Shown one piece after another: positions 1-5,467 of a stretch of DNA of 7,509 nt; the first letter of the stretch is position 1, and each line of letters begins with the position of its first letter. This DNA is from Chryseobacterium sp. (GTDB taxonomy: Bacteria > Bacteroidota > Bacteroidia > Flavobacteriales > Weeksellaceae), in contig JAGNPP010000121.1 in NCBI GenBank assembly GCA_017989575.1, forward strand, positions 1 to 7,509, read 5' to 3'. The notes beneath the pieces were generated by a model. It was not told the origin of the DNA. It saw only the letters and a list, made by a program, of their open reading frames with translations, and did not search any database. The position numbers and the translations under genes are program-made.

Positions 1-452
1 CGTGAGCAAGTGATGACCTCGGCGTTTTCATTCACCAATTTGAACTCAATTACATATTCTGAAAAGCAACCTTCTGCGTGGTGGTTTTTTCCGTGAACAT
101 CGGATGCGATGGCGCCTCCAATAGAAATATATTTGGTTCCTGGCGTTACGTAAAGAAAATAACCTTGCGGAACAGAAATTTCTAAAACTTCTGATAACAA
201 AACGCCGGATTCACATTCGATAACACCATTCAGTCTATCAAAAGAAATGAATTTATTGAGTCTTTTGGTTGAAAAAATATGCTCGCCTAGAGAAGCATCG
301 CCGTAGCAACGACCGTTTCCTCGTGCAATCACTTCGTTATTTTCCCGTACAAATTGTTTGATTTTCGAAATAGAATCGTCCGATTTCATTTCTTTTTCTA
401 CAATCGGAAAATTTCCCCAATTGGTTACTTTCTGAACAAAATTCGGTTTCAT
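1..452 (-). CDS. DprE1-like FAD-dependent oxidase (decaprenylphosphoryl-ribose 2'-oxidase family), 3' part missing
   Basis: Translating the minus strand from ATG at 452 gives 150 residues, open to the window edge; about two thirds of a normal 440-460 residue protein lies outside. The visible part is the FAD-binding half of the vanillyl-alcohol-oxidase fold. NWG is at residues 11-13, ARGNGRCYGDASLG at 43-56, a PGT turn at 104-106 and GGAIASDVHGKNHH at 112-125. From memory, these blocks match the same places in mycobacterial DprE1 (ARGLGRSYGD, GGAIACDIHGKNHH). DprE1 oxidises the 2'-OH of decaprenyl-phospho-ribose; DprE2 then reduces the keto product to the arabinose form. The substrate-binding C-terminal half, including the cysteine targeted by benzothiazinones in mycobacteria, is not visible, so the substrate is inferred. 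The gene lies 78 bp downstream of a UbiA enzyme that would supply the preceding intermediate. It appears to have its own -7 box 21 nt before the ATG. Confidence 0.88.
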   Translation of the reverse strand, partial: MKPNFVQKVTNWGNFPIVEKEMKSDDSISKIKQFVRENNEVIARGNGRCYGDASLGEHIFSTKRLNKFISFDRLNGVIECESGVLLSEVLEISVPQGYFLYVTPGTKYISIGGAIASDVHGKNHHAEGCFSEYVIEFKLVNENAEVITCS

Positions 453-472
453 CTGTTAGTATTTTTTAAGGT

Positions 473-480
473 CAAAGTTA
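473..480 (-). promoter_or_regulatory. Putative -7 promoter box of the DprE1-like gene
   Basis: The minus strand reads TAACTTTG, an exact match to the Bacteroidota -7 consensus TAnnTTTG, ending 20 nt before the ATG at 452. No good TTTG or TTG -33 element lies 17-21 nt upstream (the minus strand there reads ACAATG). The promoter may therefore be weak or may supplement read-through from the UbiA gene. Confidence 0.45.
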
Positions 481-530
481 ATCCCCATAATATCTTCATC
501 ATTGTTTTTATGTTTTTAATCTTTTTGTGA

Positions 531-1421
531 TTATTCCTTTTTAAAATAGATCTGCAATAGAAAAGCGATGACCCAAAGCACAACTGTAATCTGGATGTAT
601 CGGTCTTTGTAAACAATCTTGGTTGGAGATTCAGTTTTGTTGTAAACTAAGGTTTGTTGCAAATATCTTAGGAATGCGAAAACTACAAAAATCACGGTGT
701 AAAAGACCCTTGGGTGAAATTTCTTCTGAATCTCTGGCGACAAGGTAAACATCAAATAACAGATAATCGCCAAAGTCACAGAAATTGACAAAGCAATATC
801 AGCAAACTGAACGTTGTAACCATCCAAAGATTTTCTGGTCTTTCCTGAGATCTGCGCATTGATCAATTCACCTCTTCTTTTCCCGATTGCTAATACCAAT
901 GCTAGAACAAAAGTCAGCAAAATCGCCCATTGCGTGGTTTGGATATCTGCGGCATAACCACCTGCTAAAATCCTTAAAACAAACCCCGACGCGATGATAC
1001 AAATATCTACAATCGCAACGTGCTTCAGTTTGAATGTGTAGAAAATATTCATAACAAAATATGCCGCGATGATGATCCCGAATTTCCAATAATTAGTCTC
1101 GAAAATATAACTGCCTAAAAAAATCAACCCGATTGAAAGCGCAACCAAAAATCCAAATAAAACTTTAGCACTGGTTTTGGAAATGGCGCCACTTGCAAGA
1201 GGTCGGTTCTTTTTCTCTGGATGTTTTTTGTCGGATTCTATATCAAAATAATCATTGATGATGTAAATCGAACTAGCCGTGATGGAAAATATGATAAATG
1301 CAAAAACACTCTTATAAAATAAAGTGGGGACAGCAATATAGCCAGAGAAAAATAATGGTGCAAAAACAAATAAATTCTTAACCCACTGTTCTACCCGTAT
1401 TAATTTTAAATAGTTTTTCAT
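531..1421 (-). CDS. UbiA-family prenyltransferase, decaprenyl-phosphate phosphoribosyltransferase-like
   Basis: This 296-residue polytopic membrane protein carries the UbiA signatures. The first Asp-rich motif is NDYFDIESD at residues 56-64, followed by HPEKKNRPLASG. The second is YTFKLKHVAIVD at 128-139, followed by SGFVLRILAGG. This pattern (Asn-Asp-x-x-Asp, the KNRPLASG block, LKH..IVD) resembles mycobacterial Rv3806c, which transfers 5-phosphoribose from PRPP to a polyprenyl phosphate, rather than quinone or heme UbiA enzymes. The DprE1-like oxidase immediately downstream supports that reading, since DprE1 acts on the dephosphorylated product; the exact lipid substrate is inferred. The frame stays open upstream to a TTG at 1472, but that codon lies inside a terminator hairpin and upstream of the -7 box. 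ATG 1421 (MKNYLKLIRVEQWVKN) is a family-like start. There is no clear Shine-Dalgarno sequence, as is usual in this phylum. Confidence 0.87.
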   Translation of the reverse strand: MKNYLKLIRVEQWVKNLFVFAPLFFSGYIAVPTLFYKSVFAFIIFSITASSIYIINDYFDIESDKKHPEKKNRPLASGAISKTSAKVLFGFLVALSIGLIFLGSYIFETNYWKFGIIIAAYFVMNIFYTFKLKHVAIVDICIIASGFVLRILAGGYAADIQTTQWAILLTFVLALVLAIGKRRGELINAQISGKTRKSLDGYNVQFADIALSISVTLAIICYLMFTLSPEIQKKFHPRVFYTVIFVVFAFLRYLQQTLVYNKTESPTKIVYKDRYIQITVVLWVIAFLLQIYFKKE

Positions 1422-1441
1422 CAATAGTTTTAATAATCCTA

Positions 1442-1473
1442 CAAAAGTACTATTAAAATAAAAAAACCGCAAA
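1442..1473 (-). promoter_or_regulatory. Promoter of the UbiA-family gene, overlapping the preceding terminator
   Basis: The minus strand has TTTG (1473-1470), a 20-nt spacer and TACTTTTG (1449-1442), a full match to the Bacteroidota TTTG-N19..21-TAnnTTTG pattern. The -7 box ends 20 nt before the ATG at 1421, so the leader would be only about 15 nt. The -33 element sits in the loop and stem of the ompA-side terminator hairpin. Confidence 0.6.
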
Positions 1474-1482
1474 TTGCGGTTT
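1455..1482 (-). terminator. Rho-independent terminator after the OmpA-family gene
   Basis: The hairpin has stem AAACCGC (1464-1470) and GCGGTTT (1476-1482), extendable by two A-T pairs. On the minus strand it is followed by seven T (1466-1460) and a further T-rich run to 1455. It starts about 30 nt after the OmpA-family stop codon. Confidence 0.75.
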
Positions 1483-1512
1483 ATTATTATTAATTAAATC
1501 TAAGAAATATTA

Positions 1513-2205
1513 TTAATTTCCAGATTGCGCAGCCTCTTGAATCATCTTTTCGTTAGCAGTAATTGCGAACTCAACTCTTCTGTTTTTAGCTCTACCAGCA
1601 TCTGTATCATTAGAAGCTACGGGGCTAGATTTACCCAAACCTTCTGTGAATAATCTGGAAGAAGAAATCCCTTGTGCAGAGAAATAACTTTTAACAGCGG
1701 CGGCTCTTTGAGCTGATATTCTTAAGTTCACCGCATCGCTACCAACGCTGTCTGTGTGACCGTAGATGTTGATATTTGTATCCGGATTGTTTCTAAGAAC
1801 TGTTACCAATTTATCCAAATTTGTTTTAGCCAAAGAAGTCAAGTTGGAAGAATTGAAATCGAAGTTTACTGTATTTTCATTAAGTGTAACTTTAATTCCT
1901 TCCCCTACTCTTTCTACTTCTGCACCTGGCAATGTATCTTTAATCTCTTTAGCTTGCTTATCCATTTTATTACCGATAACTCCACCAGCAACTCCACCAA
2001 CTACACCTCCTAAAACTGCTCCTAATGGCGCATTACCACCTTTGCCAAGGTTGTTTCCTAGGATTCCTCCCAATACAGCTCCTGCTGCAGTACCAATAGC
2101 GGCACCTTTCTGTGTGTTATTCGCATTTTGAACAGTTTCACAACTTGTCAACAACAATGATGTTGAAATAAAAAATGCGGCGATATTTAATTTGTTAATT
2201 CTCAT
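1513..2205 (-). CDS. OmpA-family lipoprotein with glycine zipper (YiaD-like)
   Basis: This 230-residue protein starts with a lipoprotein signal: basic N terminus, hydrophobic stretch, then LLTSC with the lipidated Cys at 22. Residues 34-78 are a glycine-zipper segment of repeated GxxxG and GG units, able to pack in or against a membrane. The OmpA C-terminal domain spans about 112-218, with GHTD at 149-152 and NLRISAQRA at 160-168. Asp152 and Arg167 sit 15 residues apart, the spacing of the Asp/Arg pair that binds diaminopimelate in Acinetobacter OmpA. The protein therefore probably anchors the outer membrane to peptidoglycan. There is no N-terminal beta-barrel, so it is not a classical porin-type OmpA. 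It starts 13 nt after the stop of the lipocalin-like gene with no promoter between, so the two are probably one transcript, ended by the hairpin at 1455-1482. Confidence 0.9.
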   Translation of the reverse strand: MRINKLNIAAFFISTSLLLTSCETVQNANNTQKGAAIGTAAGAVLGGILGNNLGKGGNAPLGAVLGGVVGGVAGGVIGNKMDKQAKEIKDTLPGAEVERVGEGIKVTLNENTVNFDFNSSNLTSLAKTNLDKLVTVLRNNPDTNINIYGHTDSVGSDAVNLRISAQRAAAVKSYFSAQGISSSRLFTEGLGKSSPVASNDTDAGRAKNRRVEFAITANEKMIQEAAQSGN

Positions 2206-2218
2206 TTTAAGTGTTTTA

Positions 2219-2716
2219 TTATTTACCTTTTCTTACAAAATTATAACGGATGTCCATTGGTTTCCCATCAGCATTCACTGATTGTACAAGTGTGAAACTG
2301 TTATCCATAGGATTCTCCAGCATCAATTTGTAGCCAGAAAGCACTTTTTTAGCTTTCTCACCTTCGCCTACTTTTTTCAAAGAGACCACGCTGTTTTTAT
2401 CAACGCTGAAAGTAATGTTCTGAATTTTTGCCGGACAACCATTCGCACCATGCAAAGTATATGTTCCAGAATAGTTATTTGGAATCAAAGTCCAAGAACT
2501 ACCTACAAAACAACTGATACTTGCACCTTCGTCAAAAGGTTTTACAGAATAATTTTTATCATAATCAATGTTGGAAATATCCCATTGACCTTTTAGTTTC
2601 ATAACATCTGAGCGTAATGTTTGAGCTTCACCAGCACTTACGCCACTTTTGTTTGAGGAGCAAGAAGTCGCAACCAAAGCACTACCTACAAGTCCTAAAA
2701 AAATTAATTTTCTCAT
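2219..2716 (-). CDS. Lipocalin-like lipoprotein
   Basis: From ATG 2716 the product is 165 residues. A type II signal peptide (MRKLIFLGLVGSALVATSC) places the lipidated Cys at 19. A short Ser/Gly linker leads to a compact beta-rich domain beginning LKGQWDI (GxW at 43-45), the N-terminal hallmark of small lipocalin-like domains in Bacteroidota. Cys69 and Cys94 could form a disulfide; this is an inference. The ligand is unknown. The frame extends to a TTG at 2758, but that codon is the last three bases of the -7 box and would put a Phe/Tyr-rich segment before the signal peptide, so 2716 is the better start. It is the first gene of a two-gene operon with the OmpA-family lipoprotein 13 nt downstream, suggesting a shared envelope role. 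A distant META-like or other small beta domain is the main alternative. Confidence 0.78.
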   Translation of the reverse strand: MRKLIFLGLVGSALVATSCSSNKSGVSAGEAQTLRSDVMKLKGQWDISNIDYDKNYSVKPFDEGASISCFVGSSWTLIPNNYSGTYTLHGANGCPAKIQNITFSVDKNSVVSLKKVGEGEKAKKVLSGYKLMLENPMDNSFTLVQSVNADGKPMDIRYNFVRKGK

Positions 2717-2755
2717 AGTTTTATATTTATAGAATGTTATTATAAAAAACTGTGC

Positions 2756-2763
2756 CAAAGATA
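2756..2763 (-). promoter_or_regulatory. Putative -7 promoter box of the lipocalin-ompA operon
   Basis: The minus strand reads TATCTTTG, an exact TAnnTTTG match, ending 39 nt before the ATG at 2716. It sits one base from the stem of the protease terminator, so the -33 region (about 2783-2786) falls in the hairpin loop. No clear TTTG is visible there. Confidence 0.5.
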
Positions 2764-2764
2764 A

Positions 2765-2800
2765 AAAATAAAAATCTGAGAACTCTCAGATTTTTATTTT
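2765..2800 (-). terminator. Strong hairpin terminator after the S8 protease gene
   Basis: A perfect 16-bp inverted repeat (2765-2780 with 2785-2800) encloses a 4-base loop AACT. The core is CTGAG/CTCAG and the outer part is A/T, giving a T-rich tail on the minus strand that ends the protease transcript (stop at 2817). The symmetry would also supply a T tract on the plus strand, but no plus-strand gene approaches from the left. Confidence 0.8.
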
Positions 2801-2816
2801 AAGCGTGAAGTTAAGC

Positions 2817-4505
2817 TTATAATTTGCTTCTGTCAATTGCTTTATTTGTCTTTTGCTTTTTCATTGGTTTCTTGGTGGATTTTGAAGGAGCATCAGCTTT
2901 ATAAAAATTTTTGTAGGCATATTCTGACGCTTTTGCTACATCTATTACTCCATTTGATCTGGATAATTTATCAAAACCATTGGTTGCGGTCGTGTTGGAT
3001 GATTTTACCAAAGATTCTATAATTTGTTCTGGTTTCAGATTTGGCATGTAGGCCAGCATAATAGCCGCCGCACCCGCTACTACTGGAGAAGCCATAGAAG
3101 TTCCTTGTAGATATTCATATTTTCCGTCCGGAACTGTAGAATATATTTTATCTCCCGGTGCAAACACATCTACCATCTTTTGATCGAAGTTGGAAAAACT
3201 AGCCTTCAATGCGTCTGCATCATTGGTATTTGCTCCCACAACAATCATATTGTTGATGAAAGGCTTTTCATCTGCTTGTGATTTAAAGTTTGTTGGAAAG
3301 TATTGGTGTTCTGCAATATTTTCGTTCTCGTTACCAGCAGCTTTCACCAAAAGAACACCTTTGCTTTCTGCATATTTGAACGCATCCCAAACTACATTTT
3401 TGCCTGGAGAAACAGGCTTTCCGAAACTCATATTAAGTATTTTCGCTCCGTTGTCAACTGCATATCTTACGGCATTTGCAACATCTTTGTCTCTTTCATC
3501 GCCATCTGGAACGGCTCTTACGGTCATAATTTTTGCAACTCTGGACGCTACACCATATTGGTTTTCCGAACCATTTACCAATCCTGCAATGATTCCCGCA
3601 ACGTGCGTTCCGTGTTTTGCATCTGGACCTTCGTAATGGTTGTTTCCGTATTTTTTCTCGGAGTAATCGTCATAATTATCTCCCACAATTTCTTTTCTAG
3701 GATCGAAATCTAAATTGTAACTCTTTTCTACTTGAGGCCTCAATTGATCCAATCCTTCTTTCATTTGATTTTTAAGATATTGTTCTACTTCGGAAGCCGA
3801 TTTACCTGCAATCTCTGGATCCTTGGAAACTTGCCCAAGAACATTCATTGCCATAGCTTCCTGCTGCGTAGTAGGTTTTATTGCCGCTAGATTTTCTTTT
3901 GTAAGATTTTTTCCGTTCAACAATCTTACCATATCCGGGATAGCTTTTTCAATCATTGTGTAGAGCTGAAAATTCTGCTTAGCTTCTTCACTTTTTGTTG
4001 CAAAAAGCTGTTTAGACTTCATGTACATTTCAAAATCTTCGGGCATTTTAGCTTGATTCTCTTTATTTTTTGCAGAATCATCACCTTCGAAAATTGGTTT
4101 GTATTTTTTTACGACTCTCGTTACCTCCATATTATCGACATCGATGTCGCCATTTTTGCCTCCTATGAAGTTCCATCCGTAAACATCATCTATGTATCCA
4201 TTTCCGTCATCATCTTTTCCGTTGTTTGGAATTTCGTTGGGATTTTTCCACATATTTTTCACCAATCCAGGATGATCTACTTCTACGCCACTATCCAAAA
4301 CGGCCACGACCACAGACTTTGGTTTCAAGCCTTTGGATTCGAAAAATTTGTAAGCATTTTCAGTATTTACACCGTACACTTTGGTGCTCGAATGATCTTT
4401 GTGATACCAAGTTTTCAGGTCTTTGTCGTTTTCTGGAGCAGCTGTTTGTGCTGCTAACATTGCAAATCCGCCGTAAAATGCAGCTGCTATCAATATTTTT
4501 TTCAT
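2817..4505 (-). CDS. Secreted S8 family (subtilisin-like) serine protease
   Basis: This 562-residue protein begins with a Sec-type signal (MKKILIAAAFYGGFAMLAAQ). The catalytic triad is complete: Asp71 in VVAVLDSGVEVDHP, His298 in KHGTHVAG, and Ser470 in GTSMASPVVAG, with the oxyanion Asn392 in AAGNENEN. After the Asp block, DDDGNGYIDD (98-107) looks like a calcium-binding loop. Asp and His are 227 residues apart, against 32 in subtilisin, because of a charged, probably helical insert of about 190 residues. The C terminus is a Lys-rich tail, without a recognisable type IX secretion sorting domain or cell-wall anchor, so the protein is probably periplasmic or outer-membrane associated. Its substrate is unknown. 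A TTG at 4529 would extend the frame by 8 residues, but ATG 4505 directly precedes the signal peptide. It has its own promoter at the end of the WbqC-family gene and a strong terminator. Confidence 0.93.
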   Translation of the reverse strand: MKKILIAAAFYGGFAMLAAQTAAPENDKDLKTWYHKDHSSTKVYGVNTENAYKFFESKGLKPKSVVVAVLDSGVEVDHPGLVKNMWKNPNEIPNNGKDDDGNGYIDDVYGWNFIGGKNGDIDVDNMEVTRVVKKYKPIFEGDDSAKNKENQAKMPEDFEMYMKSKQLFATKSEEAKQNFQLYTMIEKAIPDMVRLLNGKNLTKENLAAIKPTTQQEAMAMNVLGQVSKDPEIAGKSASEVEQYLKNQMKEGLDQLRPQVEKSYNLDFDPRKEIVGDNYDDYSEKKYGNNHYEGPDAKHGTHVAGIIAGLVNGSENQYGVASRVAKIMTVRAVPDGDERDKDVANAVRYAVDNGAKILNMSFGKPVSPGKNVVWDAFKYAESKGVLLVKAAGNENENIAEHQYFPTNFKSQADEKPFINNMIVVGANTNDADALKASFSNFDQKMVDVFAPGDKIYSTVPDGKYEYLQGTSMASPVVAGAAAIMLAYMPNLKPEQIIESLVKSSNTTATNGFDKLSRSNGVIDVAKASEYAYKNFYKADAPSKSTKKPMKKQKTNKAIDRSKL

Positions 4506-4558
4506 AGATAAATTATTTATTTCAAACAATGGAAAATCTCTTGATAACAGAAGTTTTC

Positions 4559-4588
4559 CAAAATTATTTGATTTTAATATTCTTACAA
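4559..4588 (-). promoter_or_regulatory. Putative promoter of the S8 protease, overlapping the WbqC-family stop codon
   Basis: The minus strand has TTG (4588-4586), a 19-nt spacer and TAATTTTG (4566-4559), matching the Bacteroidota consensus. The TA of the -7 box is part of the TAA stop codon of the WbqC-family gene. The leader to ATG 4505 would be about 45-50 nt and would include part of an imperfect inverted repeat, GGAAAA...TTTTCC (4531-4559). Confidence 0.45.
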
Positions 4589-5181
4589 TATGTCAAACTT
4601 TCCGGGCCGATGTTACAAATGAGATCCAAAATCGATAGATCTTTTAGGAATCCATACTTGTCGGAAAAGCTTTGATAATATTCCGGAGTCTCAAATTCTG
4701 ATTCAGATTTTGCAGAGAATCTTTCTCTATAATCTTCTGATTCTGGGTTTTTGAAATACTCGGAGGTGAAGTCGTAGTTTTTTTCGGTTTTCAGAATAGC
4801 AAGAATGATACCTAAAGCTTTGATATTAAAATCTTTTAATGATATAATCTTCTCACTGAAGATACTTTTCAACTTATCTTCATAATATTCGAAATATGGT
4901 GTGCTTTGATAAGCTGTTTTGATGGATTTCCAGTGGAGTTTTTGCCAATCTTCTGCAAAAGAAATCTCGATGTCTTTGATTTCTCTTTTCCCGGTGTGTT
5001 TTATAGGAATTATGAGCGGAAGTTTTCCGTTGGCTCCGTAGATGGCCGCACGATTCCTGTATGTTTGTTTGGGAAAGTTTTCGAATTGCTCGAAGGTGAT
5101 TTGGTTTTCCGGATTCAGGAAGACAAAGAACCACGAAACTGGTGGCAAATAAAATATTGGTAAAAGAATCTTGTTGTTCAT
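4564..5181 (-). CDS. WbqC-family protein
   Basis: This 205-residue soluble protein has no signal peptide. Family-like features are the N-terminal LLPIFYLPPVSWFF, the block QTYRNRAAIYGANG followed by LPLIIPIKH (about residues 39-62), and the C-terminal block KDLSILDLICNIGPESL. From memory these correspond to the WbqC-like family, first named from O-antigen gene clusters. Its biochemical activity is poorly defined, so no reaction is assigned. In flavobacteria I recall this family often next to lepB and dapB, the arrangement seen here, although a 286-bp gap with palindromes and an RNA candidate separates it from lepB. I find no good TAnnTTTG box before the ATG at 5181, so its promoter is unclear. 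Read-through from lepB is possible. Confidence 0.82.
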   Translation of the reverse strand: MNNKILLPIFYLPPVSWFFVFLNPENQITFEQFENFPKQTYRNRAAIYGANGKLPLIIPIKHTGKREIKDIEISFAEDWQKLHWKSIKTAYQSTPYFEYYEDKLKSIFSEKIISLKDFNIKALGIILAILKTEKNYDFTSEYFKNPESEDYRERFSAKSESEFETPEYYQSFSDKYGFLKDLSILDLICNIGPESLTYCKNIKIK

Positions 5182-5202
5182 ATCTTATATTAAAACTAAA
5201 AA

Positions 5203-5234
5203 ACTTTGTCAAAGATTTGATACTTTGACAAAGT
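5203..5234. repeat. 32-bp palindromic repeat, copy 1
   Basis: A perfect 12-bp inverted repeat, ACTTTGTCAAAG (5203-5214) and CTTTGACAAAGT (5223-5234), surrounds the 8-nt loop ATTTGATA. It lies 21 bp upstream of the WbqC-family start. It matches copy 2 (5431-5462) at 29 of 32 positions in the same orientation. It could form a hairpin in RNA from either strand or be a REP-type dispersed repeat. Confidence 0.85.
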
Positions 5235-5297
5235 GGTGATTTTAAATTTTGATTGAAGTTTAAGAAACGTCAATCAAGTATTGTTATATTAATTTGG

Positions 5298-5420
5298 ATG
5301 ACCAAACTCATAGCCCCGATAGTAGCGGCATCCTTTTTTGCTTTCTTTACAAATCTTGTTTTGGATAACCAACGTTCTGAAAGCAAAAAAGATATAGCGG
5401 ATAGCGGGATTAGCTCCTAA
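5298..5420 (+). ncRNA. Candidate structured RNA, possibly Flavo-1-like
   Basis: A perfect 13-bp stem (5333-5345 with 5379-5391) encloses a 33-nt loop that holds a small TTGG-ATAA-CCAA hairpin. Outside it, TAGCCCCG (5311-5318) can pair with CGGGATTA (5405-5412) with one G-U and one mismatch, leaving a purine-rich internal loop carrying GCGG motifs on both sides. The element AGCCCCGAT...AGCGGATAGCGGGATTAGCTCCT resembles a sequence I remember as common between flavobacterial genes. I think it may be the Flavo-1 motif, but I could not check this. The strand is a guess: pairing is equally good on both, and the flanking genes are on the minus strand. A 40-codon ORF fills the same interval on the plus strand; the long perfect stem argues for RNA, but a small protein is not excluded. 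No sure promoter was seen (TTAATTTG at 5289-5296 is one mismatch from consensus and lacks a -33 box). Confidence 0.55.
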
Positions 5421-5430
5421 TTATCTTAAA

Positions 5431-5462
5431 ACTTTGTCCAAGATTTGGAACTTTGACAAAGT
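5431..5462. repeat. 32-bp palindromic repeat, copy 2, possible lepB terminator
   Basis: ACTTTGTCCAAG (5431-5442) and CTTTGACAAAGT (5451-5462) form a 12-bp stem with one mismatch around the loop ATTTGGAA. It starts 5 nt after the lepB stop codon. On the minus strand it is followed by only four T, so it could act as a modest terminator or 3' stabiliser of the lepB mRNA. It is a direct copy of the palindrome at 5203-5234. Confidence 0.8.
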
Positions 5463-5467
5463 GAAAA

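Noticed and set aside
1422..1472. Upstream TTG start for the UbiA gene (17 extra residues)
   Set aside because: The TTG lies in the terminator hairpin and upstream of the exact -7 box; ATG 1421 gives the usual family N terminus.
1766..2131. Plus-strand 121-codon ORF rich in Pro and Thr
   Set aside because: It is the antisense shadow of the glycine-zipper coding sequence (GGN codons read as NCC).
2717..2758. Upstream TTG start for the lipocalin-like gene
   Set aside because: The TTG is the end of the -7 box TATCTTTG, and the extension would mask a textbook lipoprotein signal peptide.
3190..3713. Two overlapping plus-strand ORFs of 136-148 codons inside the protease gene
   Set aside because: They are antisense to the catalytic His to Ser region, have no recognisable domain, and overlap each other in different frames.
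4506..4529. Upstream TTG start for the protease
   Set aside because: It adds eight polar residues before MKKILIAAA; the ATG at 4505 is directly followed by the signal peptide.
4531..4559. Inverted repeat GGAAAA...TTTTCC as a terminator of the WbqC-family gene
   Set aside because: The stem is interrupted by mismatches and no T tract follows on the minus strand; it may only be a leader hairpin of the protease mRNA.
5203..5462. Insertion sequence or MITE with terminal inverted repeats
   Set aside because: The two palindromes are self-symmetric, so direct and inverted orientation cannot be told apart. No target-site duplication was found, and no transposase is present. It is kept only as a hypothesis in the findings.
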